Source of the DNA: JADLGJ01 sp031423615
Lineage (GTDB): Bacteria; Omnitrophota; Gorgyraeia; Zapsychrales; JANLHA01
Length of the DNA stretch: 45,710 bases
Direction: 5' to 3'
NCBI GenBank assembly: GCA_031423615.1
Contig: JANPFV010000053.1
Location: 1-45,710 of the forward strand
In this document: in pieces, positions 7,618 through 14,763 of the stretch
Layout of the letters: each line of letters starts with the position of its first letter
Numbering within the stretch: position 1 is the first letter of the stretch
The notes under the pieces: model-generated
Database searches by the model: none
The model's input: the letters and a program-made list of their open reading frames with translations, nothing else
What the model was told of the DNA's origin: nothing
Position numbers and translations under genes: made by a program

Positions 7618-8649
7618 ATGAAAAATAATATGGTACGGGCTGGAATCGTCGGAGTCAGTGGTTATACCGGCCTTGCTGTTTTAGAAATTCTTTTGAAGCA
7701 TCCCCAAGTCCGGCTGACTCATCTTGCGGCGCACACGACTCACGGGCCCATCGACGAAATCTGGCCCCAACTGACCGGACGGACTCACCTGACTTGCGAA
7801 AAAATAAACGTACAAAAAATTATCGATCAATGCGATATAGTTTTTTTGGCCGTTCCCCATACATCATCAATGGTCCTTACGCCTAAACTTCTTAAGGCCG
7901 GGAAGCGTGTCATTGACTTAAGCGGTGATTATCGTTTAAAACAGCCTGGGAATTATGAAAAGTGGTATGGCCACAAGCACACGGACGCTGAAAATTTAAG
8001 GACAGCCGTGTACGGATTGCCCGAGCTCTATCGCGAAAAAATTAAAAAGGCACAGCTCCTTTCTAATCCGGGATGTTATCCCACCGCTGGTCTTTTAGGT
8101 CTTTTGCCCATCGGCACCGCCATGAGCCAAGACATTGCCTCCATCATCATCGATGCGAAATCCGGTGTTAGTGGCGCAGGGAAAAAAACAACAGCCAATC
8201 TGATGTTTTGCGAGGTCAATGACAACTTCAAAGCTTATAAAGTTCTGACCCACCAGCATAGCCCAGAAATCGAAGCTTACCTTAAGCACACCGCCGGAAA
8301 AAAACTGGCGCTGACCTTCATCGCTCATCTTTTGCCGATCAACAAGGGAATTTTAGAAACGATTTATATTCAACTCAACACCAAGACCACACTTAATAAA
8401 ATCCATTCGCTCTATGCCAAATTTTATAAAACCGAACCGTTTGTCCGCGTCCGGCACCCGGGCCTTCAGCCGGAATTAAAGGATGTCATCCATACTAATT
8501 TTTGCGACATCGGCGTCGCGGTCAATGAAGCCGGAAATCTGGTCGTCGTAACCAGTGTGATCGATAATCTCATCAAAGGGGCGGCGGGTCAAGCCGTACA
8601 AAATATGAATATCATGTGTGGATATCATGAAACCGAGGGACTGCTATGA
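7618..8649 (+). CDS. argC: N-acetyl-gamma-glutamyl-phosphate reductase
   Basis: The 343-residue protein reduces N-acetylglutamyl-phosphate to the semialdehyde in arginine synthesis. It has the Rossmann motif GIVGVSGYTGLAVLEIL, the active-site Cys153 in SNPGCYPTAG, a GVSGAGKK loop and the HxHxPEI-like HQHSPEIEAYL segment. The start could be the ATG at 7618 or 12 bases later; both give a normal length. The stop overlaps argJ in an ATGA junction, so translation is coupled. It is the first gene of argCJB. Confidence 0.96.
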   Translation: MKNNMVRAGIVGVSGYTGLAVLEILLKHPQVRLTHLAAHTTHGPIDEIWPQLTGRTHLTCEKINVQKIIDQCDIVFLAVPHTSSMVLTPKLLKAGKRVIDLSGDYRLKQPGNYEKWYGHKHTDAENLRTAVYGLPELYREKIKKAQLLSNPGCYPTAGLLGLLPIGTAMSQDIASIIIDAKSGVSGAGKKTTANLMFCEVNDNFKAYKVLTHQHSPEIEAYLKHTAGKKLALTFIAHLLPINKGILETIYIQLNTKTTLNKIHSLYAKFYKTEPFVRVRHPGLQPELKDVIHTNFCDIGVAVNEAGNLVVVTSVIDNLIKGAAGQAVQNMNIMCGYHETEGLL

Positions 8650-9788
8650 AAATCCTTGCTGATGGCTCGGTCACTTCTGCCACGGGATTCATTGCCAATG
8701 GGATTTCCGCCGGCATTAAAAAATCGGGAAAAACCGATTTTTCGCTGATCGTTTCCGAGATACCTTGTCCCACGGCAGGCGTGTATACAAAAAATTCCGT
8801 CAAAGCCGCACCTTTAGTCTTGGCGGAAAAATATTTAAAAAACAATGAAGCGCAAGCGATGGTTTGTAACAGCGGCAATGCCAACTGCTTTACCGGAAAG
8901 AAAGGCTACGCCGTTGCGGAAAATACGGCCAAACTGATCGGAAAACTTTTAGCCATCAAAGAACAGCATGTGATTGTCGCCTCCACGGGAATCATCGGCC
9001 AGCAGCTTTCGTTTAAGAAAATTAAAAATGCCGCCCCGGCCCTCGTCGGAGGGTTGGAGGCCGACAAAGGACATTTAGCAGCCTTAGGAATCATGACGAC
9101 CGATTTGACCCGCAAAGAAATCGCTGTCGAAATCACCTTAGGCACAAAAAAAGTTGTCATCGGTGGATGCGCCAAAGGCTCGGGCATGATCCAGCCGGAC
9201 ATGGCCACGATGTTATGCTTTATTACGACCGATGCAGCCATTGACAAAACAATGCTTAAACAAGCCTTAGTTTATGCGACCGACCGTTCCTTCAATTGCA
9301 TCACCGTCGACGGATGCATGAGCACCAATGACATGGTAACGGTCATGGCCAATGGCTTAGCGGGTCATAAAATCATTTCCTCACCCAACGCCGATTATAA
9401 AAAATTTGTCGACGCATTGACCTTTGTCTGTACCGACCTGGCTAAAAAAATTATTTTAGACGGGGAAGGGGCGACCAAGTTTATTGAAATCAAGGTCGAC
9501 GGCGGAAAGAATTATCACCAAGCCAAAACTATCGCTTTGGCCATTGCCAATTCCAATCTTGTCAAGACCGCGGCTTACGGGAGCAATCCCAATTGGGGAC
9601 GGGTCGCGGCCGCGGTCGGGGCCCTCAATCTGGGGGTGACCGAGAACGACATTAAAATTACCTTTAGCTCCTTTGCAAAAAAACATATCAAAATAAACGT
9701 TTTTTTGAAACTGGGTCAAGACCAAGCCATTGTTTACACATCCGATCTCTCGCCGGAATATGTGGCCATTAATGCAAAGTACACCTGA
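8646..9788 (+). CDS. argJ: Bifunctional glutamate N-acetyltransferase / ornithine acetyltransferase
   Basis: The 380-residue protein transfers the acetyl group from N-acetylornithine back to glutamate, the cyclic version of arginine synthesis. The self-cleavage motif is visible as KGSGMIQPDMATML, where Thr188 would become the N-terminal nucleophile of the beta chain. Supporting segments are CNSGNANCFTG, ASTGIIGQ, FNCITVDGCMSTNDM and SNPNWGRVAAAVG. Whether it also uses acetyl-CoA cannot be read from sequence. It overlaps argC by four bases and is followed after two bases by argB. Confidence 0.95.
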   Translation: MKILADGSVTSATGFIANGISAGIKKSGKTDFSLIVSEIPCPTAGVYTKNSVKAAPLVLAEKYLKNNEAQAMVCNSGNANCFTGKKGYAVAENTAKLIGKLLAIKEQHVIVASTGIIGQQLSFKKIKNAAPALVGGLEADKGHLAALGIMTTDLTRKEIAVEITLGTKKVVIGGCAKGSGMIQPDMATMLCFITTDAAIDKTMLKQALVYATDRSFNCITVDGCMSTNDMVTVMANGLAGHKIISSPNADYKKFVDALTFVCTDLAKKIILDGEGATKFIEIKVDGGKNYHQAKTIALAIANSNLVKTAAYGSNPNWGRVAAAVGALNLGVTENDIKITFSSFAKKHIKINVFLKLGQDQAIVYTSDLSPEYVAINAKYT

Positions 9789-9790
9789 CC

Positions 9791-10645
9791 ATGCAAAACA
9801 TCATCGAAAAGGCCAACATTCTTGTTGAAGCGATTCCCTACATTCACGCTTTCCGGCGAAAAGTTTTTGTCATCAAATACGGGGGGAGCATTCTCGATGA
9901 TCCCACAATCCGTAAAAATGTTTTGGAAGACATTGTTTTCTTAAGTTATGTGGGCATTCGTGCGATCATCGTTCACGGCGGCGGACCGCATATCAGCAAA
10001 CGAATCAAAGAAATTGGCGGCGAAACGATCTTTCACGAAGGAATCCGCGTCACAGATTCACAAACTTTAAAAGTTGTGGGGGAAGAACTTGAGAAACTCA
10101 ACAACCAGATCGTCGATGAGATTAAAAGTTTGAAAGGCGATGTCACGGGATTAAAGGGCCACGAGAACATTATTTTCGTCGAAAAAAAACAATCATCACG
10201 TGATCTTGGCTTTGTCGGGACCATTACAAATGTCGAAAAGGAAGCTATTGAAAAGCATTTACGGGAAGGCCATATTACGGTTGTTTCTCCGATGGGAATC
10301 AGTTTAGAAAAACAGCCCCACAACGTTAATGCCGATGAAGTGGCGGGGGCCATTGCCGCTTCTTTACAAGCTGAAAAAATTGTTCTTTTAACCGACGTCC
10401 CCGGAGTGTTGCGCGATCCCGAAGACCGGGAATCTTTAATTTCCAGCTTAACGGTCAAACAAACGGAAGACCTGATTGAAAAAGGCGTGATCGCCGGAGG
10501 AATGATTCCCAAGGTGCGCTCCTGTACCGGCGTTTTATCCGGCGGGGTCAAAAAAGCGCACATTATCGACGCACGTTTGCGTCACGCGTTATTGCTTGAG
10601 ATTTTTACTGACAAAGGGATCGGGACACAGATTTTAGCTGATTAG
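9791..10645 (+). CDS. argB: Acetylglutamate kinase
   Basis: The 284-residue amino acid kinase phosphorylates N-acetylglutamate. KYGGSILDD and VHGGGPHISKRIKEIGGE form the ATP and substrate loops, NVNADEVAGAIAASLQAEKIVLLTDVPGVL lies in two adjacent conserved segments, and IAGGMIPKVRSC is the C-terminal motif. The N-terminal helix before KYGG, about residues 1-27, is of the kind found in hexameric arginine-sensitive kinases, so feedback inhibition is plausible. The stop codon is immediately followed by the left repeat of the transposon-like islet. Confidence 0.96.
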   Translation: MQNIIEKANILVEAIPYIHAFRRKVFVIKYGGSILDDPTIRKNVLEDIVFLSYVGIRAIIVHGGGPHISKRIKEIGGETIFHEGIRVTDSQTLKVVGEELEKLNNQIVDEIKSLKGDVTGLKGHENIIFVEKKQSSRDLGFVGTITNVEKEAIEKHLREGHITVVSPMGISLEKQPHNVNADEVAGAIAASLQAEKIVLLTDVPGVLRDPEDRESLISSLTVKQTEDLIEKGVIAGGMIPKVRSCTGVLSGGVKKAHIIDARLRHALLLEIFTDKGIGTQILAD

Positions 10646-10668
10646 AAAACCGGGACACATTGACTTTT
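10646..10668 (+). repeat. Islet repeat R1 (left outer end)
   Basis: This 23-bp copy has the core CCGGGACACATTGAC followed by a T run. It is the exact reverse complement of the copy at 14734-14756 and differs from 11375-11397 at one base. It starts directly after the argB stop codon. Confidence 0.9.
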
Positions 10669-10685
10669 TAAAACAATCAACGCCG

Positions 10686-10714
10686 ACACCCCTCAGGCAA
10701 AACATGGAGGGTGT
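10686..10714 (+). promoter_or_regulatory. Hairpin covering the transposase ribosome binding site
   Basis: ACACCCCTC (10686-10694) can pair with GAGGGTGT (10707-10714) with one bulged C. The 3' arm contains the GGAGG Shine-Dalgarno sequence and abuts the ATG at 10715. Such a structure would hold down transposase translation, as is known for IS200 transposase mRNA. The pairing is visible; the effect is inferred. Confidence 0.6.
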
Positions 10715-11383
10715 ATGCCAAGAAAGTTTCGCATTGTCGTTCCTGAAAAACCACATCACGTCATTCAGCGGGGGAATCGCCGTCAGCAGGTCTTTTTTTA
10801 CCCCGGCGACAAAATACTTTATCTTAAATTACTCAAAGAACAAGTGGATAAACATCAGGTGCAAGTCTGGGGGTATTGTTTAATGGATAACCATGTCCAT
10901 TTGATTTTGGTCCCCCCAACAGAAAAAAGCTTAGCCAAAGCGGTCGCAGAAACCAATCGCCGTTTTACTTGCCATATTAATACCCGCTATTGCTGGAAAG
11001 GTTATTTATGGCAGGGGCGATTTAGCAGCTTTGTTATGGATGACCTTTATCTTTTGAGAGCTTTACGTTATGTTGAAAACAATCCGGTACGAGCTAAGAT
11101 TGTCAAGAAAGCCGAAGATTATAAATGGTCCAGTGCCCGGCAACATGTCAACGGCGTCAATGATACATTGCTGTCAGATTGTCCGGTCATTTCGCAAGTA
11201 GATGACTGGAGAAAATATTTGATCTCGCTTGAGGAAACGGATATATTAAGGGACATTCGAACACGCAACGTAAACGGGTTACCCTTGGGAGATGACCGTT
11301 TCCTTATCGTATTGGCTGAGAAAATAGGGGCTAAAATTGACGACCTTAAACCCAAACCGAATGGTCGCCCCAGGAAAAGTTAA
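10715..11383 (+). CDS. REP-associated tyrosine transposase (RAYT, Y1/HUH family)
   Basis: The 222-residue protein is a single-strand transposase of the Y1 family. The HUH metal site is DNHVHLIL with His60 and His62. The likely nucleophile is Tyr119 in LRYVENNPVRAKIV, the usual Y..NPVRA signature of RAYT proteins. RRQQVFF and YLWQGRFSSFVMDD are further family segments. RAYTs nick at hairpin-bearing repeats; here the repeats at 10646 and 11375 bracket the gene and its stop codon lies inside the downstream copy. The C-terminal 60 residues are less conserved and basic. It has a GGAGG ribosome site placed in a hairpin. The gene is intact and may be active. Confidence 0.9.
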   Translation: MPRKFRIVVPEKPHHVIQRGNRRQQVFFYPGDKILYLKLLKEQVDKHQVQVWGYCLMDNHVHLILVPPTEKSLAKAVAETNRRFTCHINTRYCWKGYLWQGRFSSFVMDDLYLLRALRYVENNPVRAKIVKKAEDYKWSSARQHVNGVNDTLLSDCPVISQVDDWRKYLISLEETDILRDIRTRNVNGLPLGDDRFLIVLAEKIGAKIDDLKPKPNGRPRKS

Positions 11384-11397
11384 TGTGTCCCGGTTTT
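11375..11397 (-). repeat. Islet repeat R2 (right end of the transposase unit)
   Basis: Inverted copy of R1 with one mismatch, supplying the TAA stop of the transposase gene and ending in CCGGTTTT. R1 and R2 together bound a 750-bp transposase-only unit. The following 11398-11634 holds no supported gene; it is AT-rich and contains only weak promoter-like sequences. Confidence 0.88.
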
Positions 11398-11634
11398 TTG
11401 ATGAAACGCAAGGAACCGTTAAAATAGGTCATAATGCGTTGCTCCTTAGGTCGTGGTTATGGAAGGTTTGTATGTGTTTAGAGTAGTAGAGTTTACGACG
11501 AGAAATCAATAAAAAAGCAGAATATTTTGATACAACGCATTGAAATTACGTAAGTTATGGAGTCGCAAATTTTATGTAAAAACAGTTTTGAAAATAAGTG
11601 TAGAAAAAATATTTTTTAACAAAGTACTGTCACC

Positions 11635-11967
11635 ATGAATATTTTCTTTAAAATTTTCAGTCTTTTGCTGATCGCTGTCGGAGCCGTCGGCCTTTATTAT
11701 AATTTTCTTATTTTTGGAAATTATCCCGCCTCCAAAGCGATTCTCAACTATTATCCTAATTTCATTCCTTTCATTGATGGTGGTCGGCACGACGACCCCT
11801 TGGGAAGTTTTCATTTTTCGTTATTGATTTGCTCTCTTCTCACGCTGGGGACAGGGATCGGCCTTTTCCTCAGGAAATCCTGGAGCCGGGTGGCGGCCCT
11901 TGGATTTTGTATGTTCGGTATCCTGGGTCCATGGCTGGTCGAAATCATCATTAGACTTTCAGATTAG
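11635..11967 (+). CDS. Small integral membrane protein of unknown function (islet)
   Basis: The 110-residue protein is not recognised. It has a hydrophobic segment at about residues 4-27, a polar loop with FIDGGRHDDPLGS, a second segment at about 57-79 (FSLLICSLLTLGTGIGLFL) and a third at about 85-105, suggesting three transmembrane helices. There is no clear Shine-Dalgarno sequence before the ATG. The stop lies 10 bases before the next gene, so the two are probably co-transcribed and may act together at the inner membrane. The stop is preceded by normal coding sequence and no disruption is visible. Confidence 0.6.
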   Translation: MNIFFKIFSLLLIAVGAVGLYYNFLIFGNYPASKAILNYYPNFIPFIDGGRHDDPLGSFHFSLLICSLLTLGTGIGLFLRKSWSRVAALGFCMFGILGPWLVEIIIRLSD

Positions 11968-11977
11968 GGGTTTACTA

Positions 11978-13354
11978 ATGGCTGCTGGCGCCGGAGTATT
12001 GTTAGTCTTATTATACATAGGGTGTTACATCCTTCTCTGTATCTTTCTTAGTATCGCGATGTCTCTGCTCAAATCAGAAAAAGCAGCCGCTTATTTTAAC
12101 AAACGCAGTTTTGTGGACCCCAAGCCTGATTTTAAAGGCTGGGATTTTAGGCCATGGCTTGTTCTTTGTTTATTTGTTTTTGGGGCGAGTTTTGACAGGA
12201 TTTTTGAGAAACAACTTGTTTTGATGCACACGGCAAAGGAAAAGAAATACCAGGACAGTACTATGAAGAAACACCGTGGGTGCCAAGAGTTAGCTAAAAG
12301 CCAGGGCATCAAATTCATCACGTTCACAAATGACAATGCCAAGGTATGGATGTCAGCGTCGGGCGGTTTTTTATTTCTGTTGGATTTAAAATCAAAAGAT
12401 ATAAAAAAGTTTCCGCTTAACCGGTGGAACTTCAGCGAGGATTTTCTTTCTCCCGAGGGAGATTTCTTTTTTAATGACGCTTTTGTGCAAACATCCGACG
12501 GGTCAATCACGAAAACAGACTATAAATCTTTTGATGTTATAGGTTTTGCTTCGCCATCCAAGCGGGTGGTTGCGTACGACCACTACCAGCACGAAGTTTT
12601 CCTCTATGATTTCAAAACAAAAGAAAAGTTGTGGAATTTTTCCTGGGAATTTCAGGGGGCTACTTATCGGGATACGACGATTTGGTCAGCGGACAGGAAG
12701 GTCGCTCTTGTGCAATGCGACTATTCACAATATTTTTTGCTGAATGTGGAGACCGGGGAATATAAGAAAATGGAGAAGGATTTTACCGCGCCCCAATATT
12801 TAACGTCGGATGCGGGGTCGCATGAATTGACGGTATTGGCTAATCGTGTGATATACCGGATTAACACGCTCACTCAAGAAATATCCGCCGCCAAAACACA
12901 CTTGTACATTAAAGCTGTTGATCCGGTCCAAAAAATTTATTTTGTCACTGAAGACAAGAAGGACGGCTGGGATTTAGCGGCTTATAAAATGGATGCCCCG
13001 CATGAGCCGGTTGAGGATTTACAATTCCATTACGATCGGAGGGCGTGGCTATCCTCTGGCTGCTCGTATGGTTCACAAATTCCTCTGAAGGCCTATGGCA
13101 GCCCCTGGGCATTGGATCTGAATATCCAGGGCCGTCAGGCGGAGTTCGTTAATCTCAAAAATAAGAACCGAAAATCTTTAGGGAGAATTTTTCCTCAAGA
13201 CCAATTGCCGATGCCTGACATAACCGCGAAAGCGGCCCTTTCGCCTTCGGGAAAGAAATGGGTCTTTGCAAATTTTAATATGGTGGAAATTTTCTCTGTT
13301 AATGAAAATGGCGACATTGATCTCAATACCCAAACTTTCAATTTAGTGAAATAA
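11978..13354 (+). CDS. Membrane-anchored beta-propeller-like protein of unknown function (islet)
   Basis: The 458-residue protein has a very hydrophobic N-terminus (about residues 4-30), a second hydrophobic stretch at about 58-73 (WLVLCLFVFGASF), then a long soluble part. That part contains recurring short segments of the WD40/quinoprotein type, for example ASPSKRVVAYD, WSADRKVALVQCD, LSPSGKKWVFANF, each followed by strand-like hydrophobic runs, which suggests a beta-propeller outside the membrane. No catalytic motif is recognised. The ATG at 11978 has AGGGG upstream; a longer frame from a TTG at 11900 overlaps the previous gene and is unlikely. The stop codon sits inside repeat R3. Confidence 0.6.
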   Translation: MAAGAGVLLVLLYIGCYILLCIFLSIAMSLLKSEKAAAYFNKRSFVDPKPDFKGWDFRPWLVLCLFVFGASFDRIFEKQLVLMHTAKEKKYQDSTMKKHRGCQELAKSQGIKFITFTNDNAKVWMSASGGFLFLLDLKSKDIKKFPLNRWNFSEDFLSPEGDFFFNDAFVQTSDGSITKTDYKSFDVIGFASPSKRVVAYDHYQHEVFLYDFKTKEKLWNFSWEFQGATYRDTTIWSADRKVALVQCDYSQYFLLNVETGEYKKMEKDFTAPQYLTSDAGSHELTVLANRVIYRINTLTQEISAAKTHLYIKAVDPVQKIYFVTEDKKDGWDLAAYKMDAPHEPVEDLQFHYDRRAWLSSGCSYGSQIPLKAYGSPWALDLNIQGRQAEFVNLKNKNRKSLGRIFPQDQLPMPDITAKAALSPSGKKWVFANFNMVEIFSVNENGDIDLNTQTFNLVK

Positions 13355-13376
13355 GTGGGACACATTGAGTTTTCTA
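13344..13376 (+). repeat. Islet repeat R3
   Basis: A 33-bp copy, identical over its whole length to 14652-14684, with core GTGGGACACATTGAG. It supplies the stop codon of the propeller-like gene. R3 and R4 are direct repeats bracketing the next ORF. Confidence 0.9.
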
Positions 13377-13422
13377 GTGAATAACAACCCAGTTGATGGC
13401 GGACAATTCTCAAGAAGGGAAT

Positions 13423-14676
13423 ATGATAAAAAAATTCTTTCTTCAGTTACAAAAGATATTAAACACGCGATGCTCTGCCGGGCAGTTTATTTTTATTATT
13501 CTTGTCGTCATTGTGATTCTAATCCTCAAACCGCAAGCCATGATACCGCGACTTGTTCATGCTTTTGGCGCACTCGGACAACATAGACTTGGTGATCCCA
13601 CAAGGCTCATGCATGATATTCAAAGGAGCAAACCACAAGAAGTTAAAGTCGCTTCGAATCGAGCCCCCCAGGTCCCGCCTCCTAGTTCTATCAAGATCCC
13701 GCTCTCCGAGCTGATGAAAGTGTCATCGGTATTAGATCTGGAAAAGCTCGTTGTGTCTGAGAAATTCATGTGCCCGCCAGGTTTTTATTACGAGTATCGT
13801 AATAATGATAATGTTTTTTACTTTAAAAAGTCTGCCAACAACAAGAATGAAGCCCTCGAGCTGTTTAATCAATTTATAAATAATAGTTTCAGTGAAGCCA
13901 AATCTTTTGAATTTACTGAAAAAGATAAGTTTTATGAATTTCAGGGAAAGGGAACCGGGGCGAAACTTGCTTGTTCAAACGGATACTACTACCCTGATTC
14001 CTACTTAGAAACCGTTTATCGACGAGCAGCCCTTCACCCAATGGGTGAAAAATTTTACTCGTCGAGGACTCGAGGGGAGAATCATTTTCTAAGTAGGAAT
14101 TCGGGCTACTACAACTATCGTTATCGAATTCATAAATCAGCGTATTATCAGAAGTGTCTGGACAACCGATGCCCTGATGATTTTGAAGCCCCTTGGGTGC
14201 ATGAGCGGAGGTATTATTTCCGGACTGACACTGCAGACTGTGTGTTAGAAAAGCTAAAGACAAGGGGTATCCCGGTTAAGGATTATGGGATTGCAAGGGA
14301 ATCTCTGGATCAATTATTGGATGAAGACACATTAATAAAATTCTTTTTTACAGAAAAAGATCCCGAGAGACCTAATCCACTAATTACAAAGACTATTGAT
14401 AAATACCTCGAAAACGGTACATTAGCCCCTGATGAACTACGCAACGTCAATAAAATTATTTTGTCTCGATTTTATGTTTCGGGCTTATTATCGCTACAAA
14501 CTCCTTGGGGGAATGAGTCTTTTGAGGATTTAGGGTATTTTAAATTAAAGCCTATGACCAAAGAAAATGTTAAAAACTTTGTTGAATATTTGTGGTCCAT
14601 CTCGGGAGATCAGTATAATAAAAATGTTATCTCTTCTGAAATAGAAGAAGATAGTGAAATAAGTGGGACACATTGA
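13423..14676 (+). CDS. Single-pass membrane protein of unknown function (islet)
   Basis: The 417-residue protein is not recognised. An N-terminal transmembrane segment spans about residues 18-36 (QFIFIILVVIVILIL), then a proline-containing linker (QVPPPSS), then a large polar domain with several cysteines, including MCPPGFYYEYR, LACSNGYYYP and KCLDNRCPDDF, which could form disulfides in the periplasm. An AGAAGG lies just upstream of the chosen ATG; an ATG at 13396 is also in frame. The last residues, ISGTH, are encoded by repeat R4, so the original C-terminus may have been replaced. Residues about 192-227 are encoded by a nested palindrome. Confidence 0.6.
   Translation: MIKKFFLQLQKILNTRCSAGQFIFIILVVIVILILKPQAMIPRLVHAFGALGQHRLGDPTRLMHDIQRSKPQEVKVASNRAPQVPPPSSIKIPLSELMKVSSVLDLEKLVVSEKFMCPPGFYYEYRNNDNVFYFKKSANNKNEALELFNQFINNSFSEAKSFEFTEKDKFYEFQGKGTGAKLACSNGYYYPDSYLETVYRRAALHPMGEKFYSSRTRGENHFLSRNSGYYNYRYRIHKSAYYQKCLDNRCPDDFEAPWVHERRYYFRTDTADCVLEKLKTRGIPVKDYGIARESLDQLLDEDTLIKFFFTEKDPERPNPLITKTIDKYLENGTLAPDELRNVNKIILSRFYVSGLLSLQTPWGNESFEDLGYFKLKPMTKENVKNFVEYLWSISGDQYNKNVISSEIEEDSEISGTH
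13997..14100. repeat. Nested palindrome inside a coding region
   Basis: Three sets of arms nest around one centre: ATTCCTACTTAGAAA (13997-14011) with its complement at 14086-14100, TCGACGAG (14019-14026) with CTCGTCGA (14058-14065), and TTCACCCA (14033-14040) with TGGGTGAA (14042-14049). The whole is translated in frame without a stop. It resembles an in-frame palindromic element insertion, as described for Rickettsia palindromic elements, but it is not the same sequence. Confidence 0.75.
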
Positions 14677-14684
14677 GTTTTCTA
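14652..14684 (+). repeat. Islet repeat R4
   Basis: Identical over 33 bp to R3 and in the same orientation. It encodes the last codons and the TGA stop of the preceding ORF. Confidence 0.9.
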
Positions 14685-14700
14685 AGGATGAGGTAAATAA

Positions 14701-14756
14701 GTGAAATAAGTGGGACACATTGGGTTTTCTCAGAAAAGTCAATGTGTCCCGGTTTT
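14701..14756. repeat. Islet repeats R5 and R6 forming a long hairpin before argD
   Basis: R5 (14701-14730, plus) and R6 (14732-14756, minus) lie head to head. GGGACACATTG at 14712-14722 pairs with CAATGTGTCCC at 14740-14750, and TTTTCT with AGAAAA inside, leaving one wobble and one mismatch and almost no loop. A GGTTTTT run follows, so the RNA could act as a terminator just before argD. R6 is the right outer end of the islet. Confidence 0.85.
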
Positions 14757-14763
14757 TAAAACT

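Larger units (their letters stand above)
10646..14756. mobile_element. 4.1-kb RAYT-bounded islet inserted between argB and argD
   Basis: The islet begins on the base after the argB stop and ends seven bases before the argD start. Its outer ends (10646-10668 and 14734-14756) are perfect 23-bp inverted repeats with core CCGGGACACATTGAC. Inside lie a REP-associated tyrosine transposase, three genes without recognisable homologues, and four further copies of the same repeat. The flanking genes continue the arginine pathway, so the segment looks like an insertion into an originally continuous argCJBDFGH cluster. No target duplication is obvious, as expected for Y1 HUH enzymes. The composite-transposon reading is inference. 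Confidence 0.65.

Noticed and set aside
10615..10635. CGGGACACAG inside the end of argB resembles the islet repeat
   Set aside because: The match is only about 9 bases and it encodes the normal ArgB tail IGTQIL, so it is probably chance. It could be a target-like sequence but nothing else supports this.
13365..13586. 73-codon plus-strand frame over the start of the third islet ORF
   Set aside because: Overlaps the larger frame with a good transmembrane segment and has no ribosome site.
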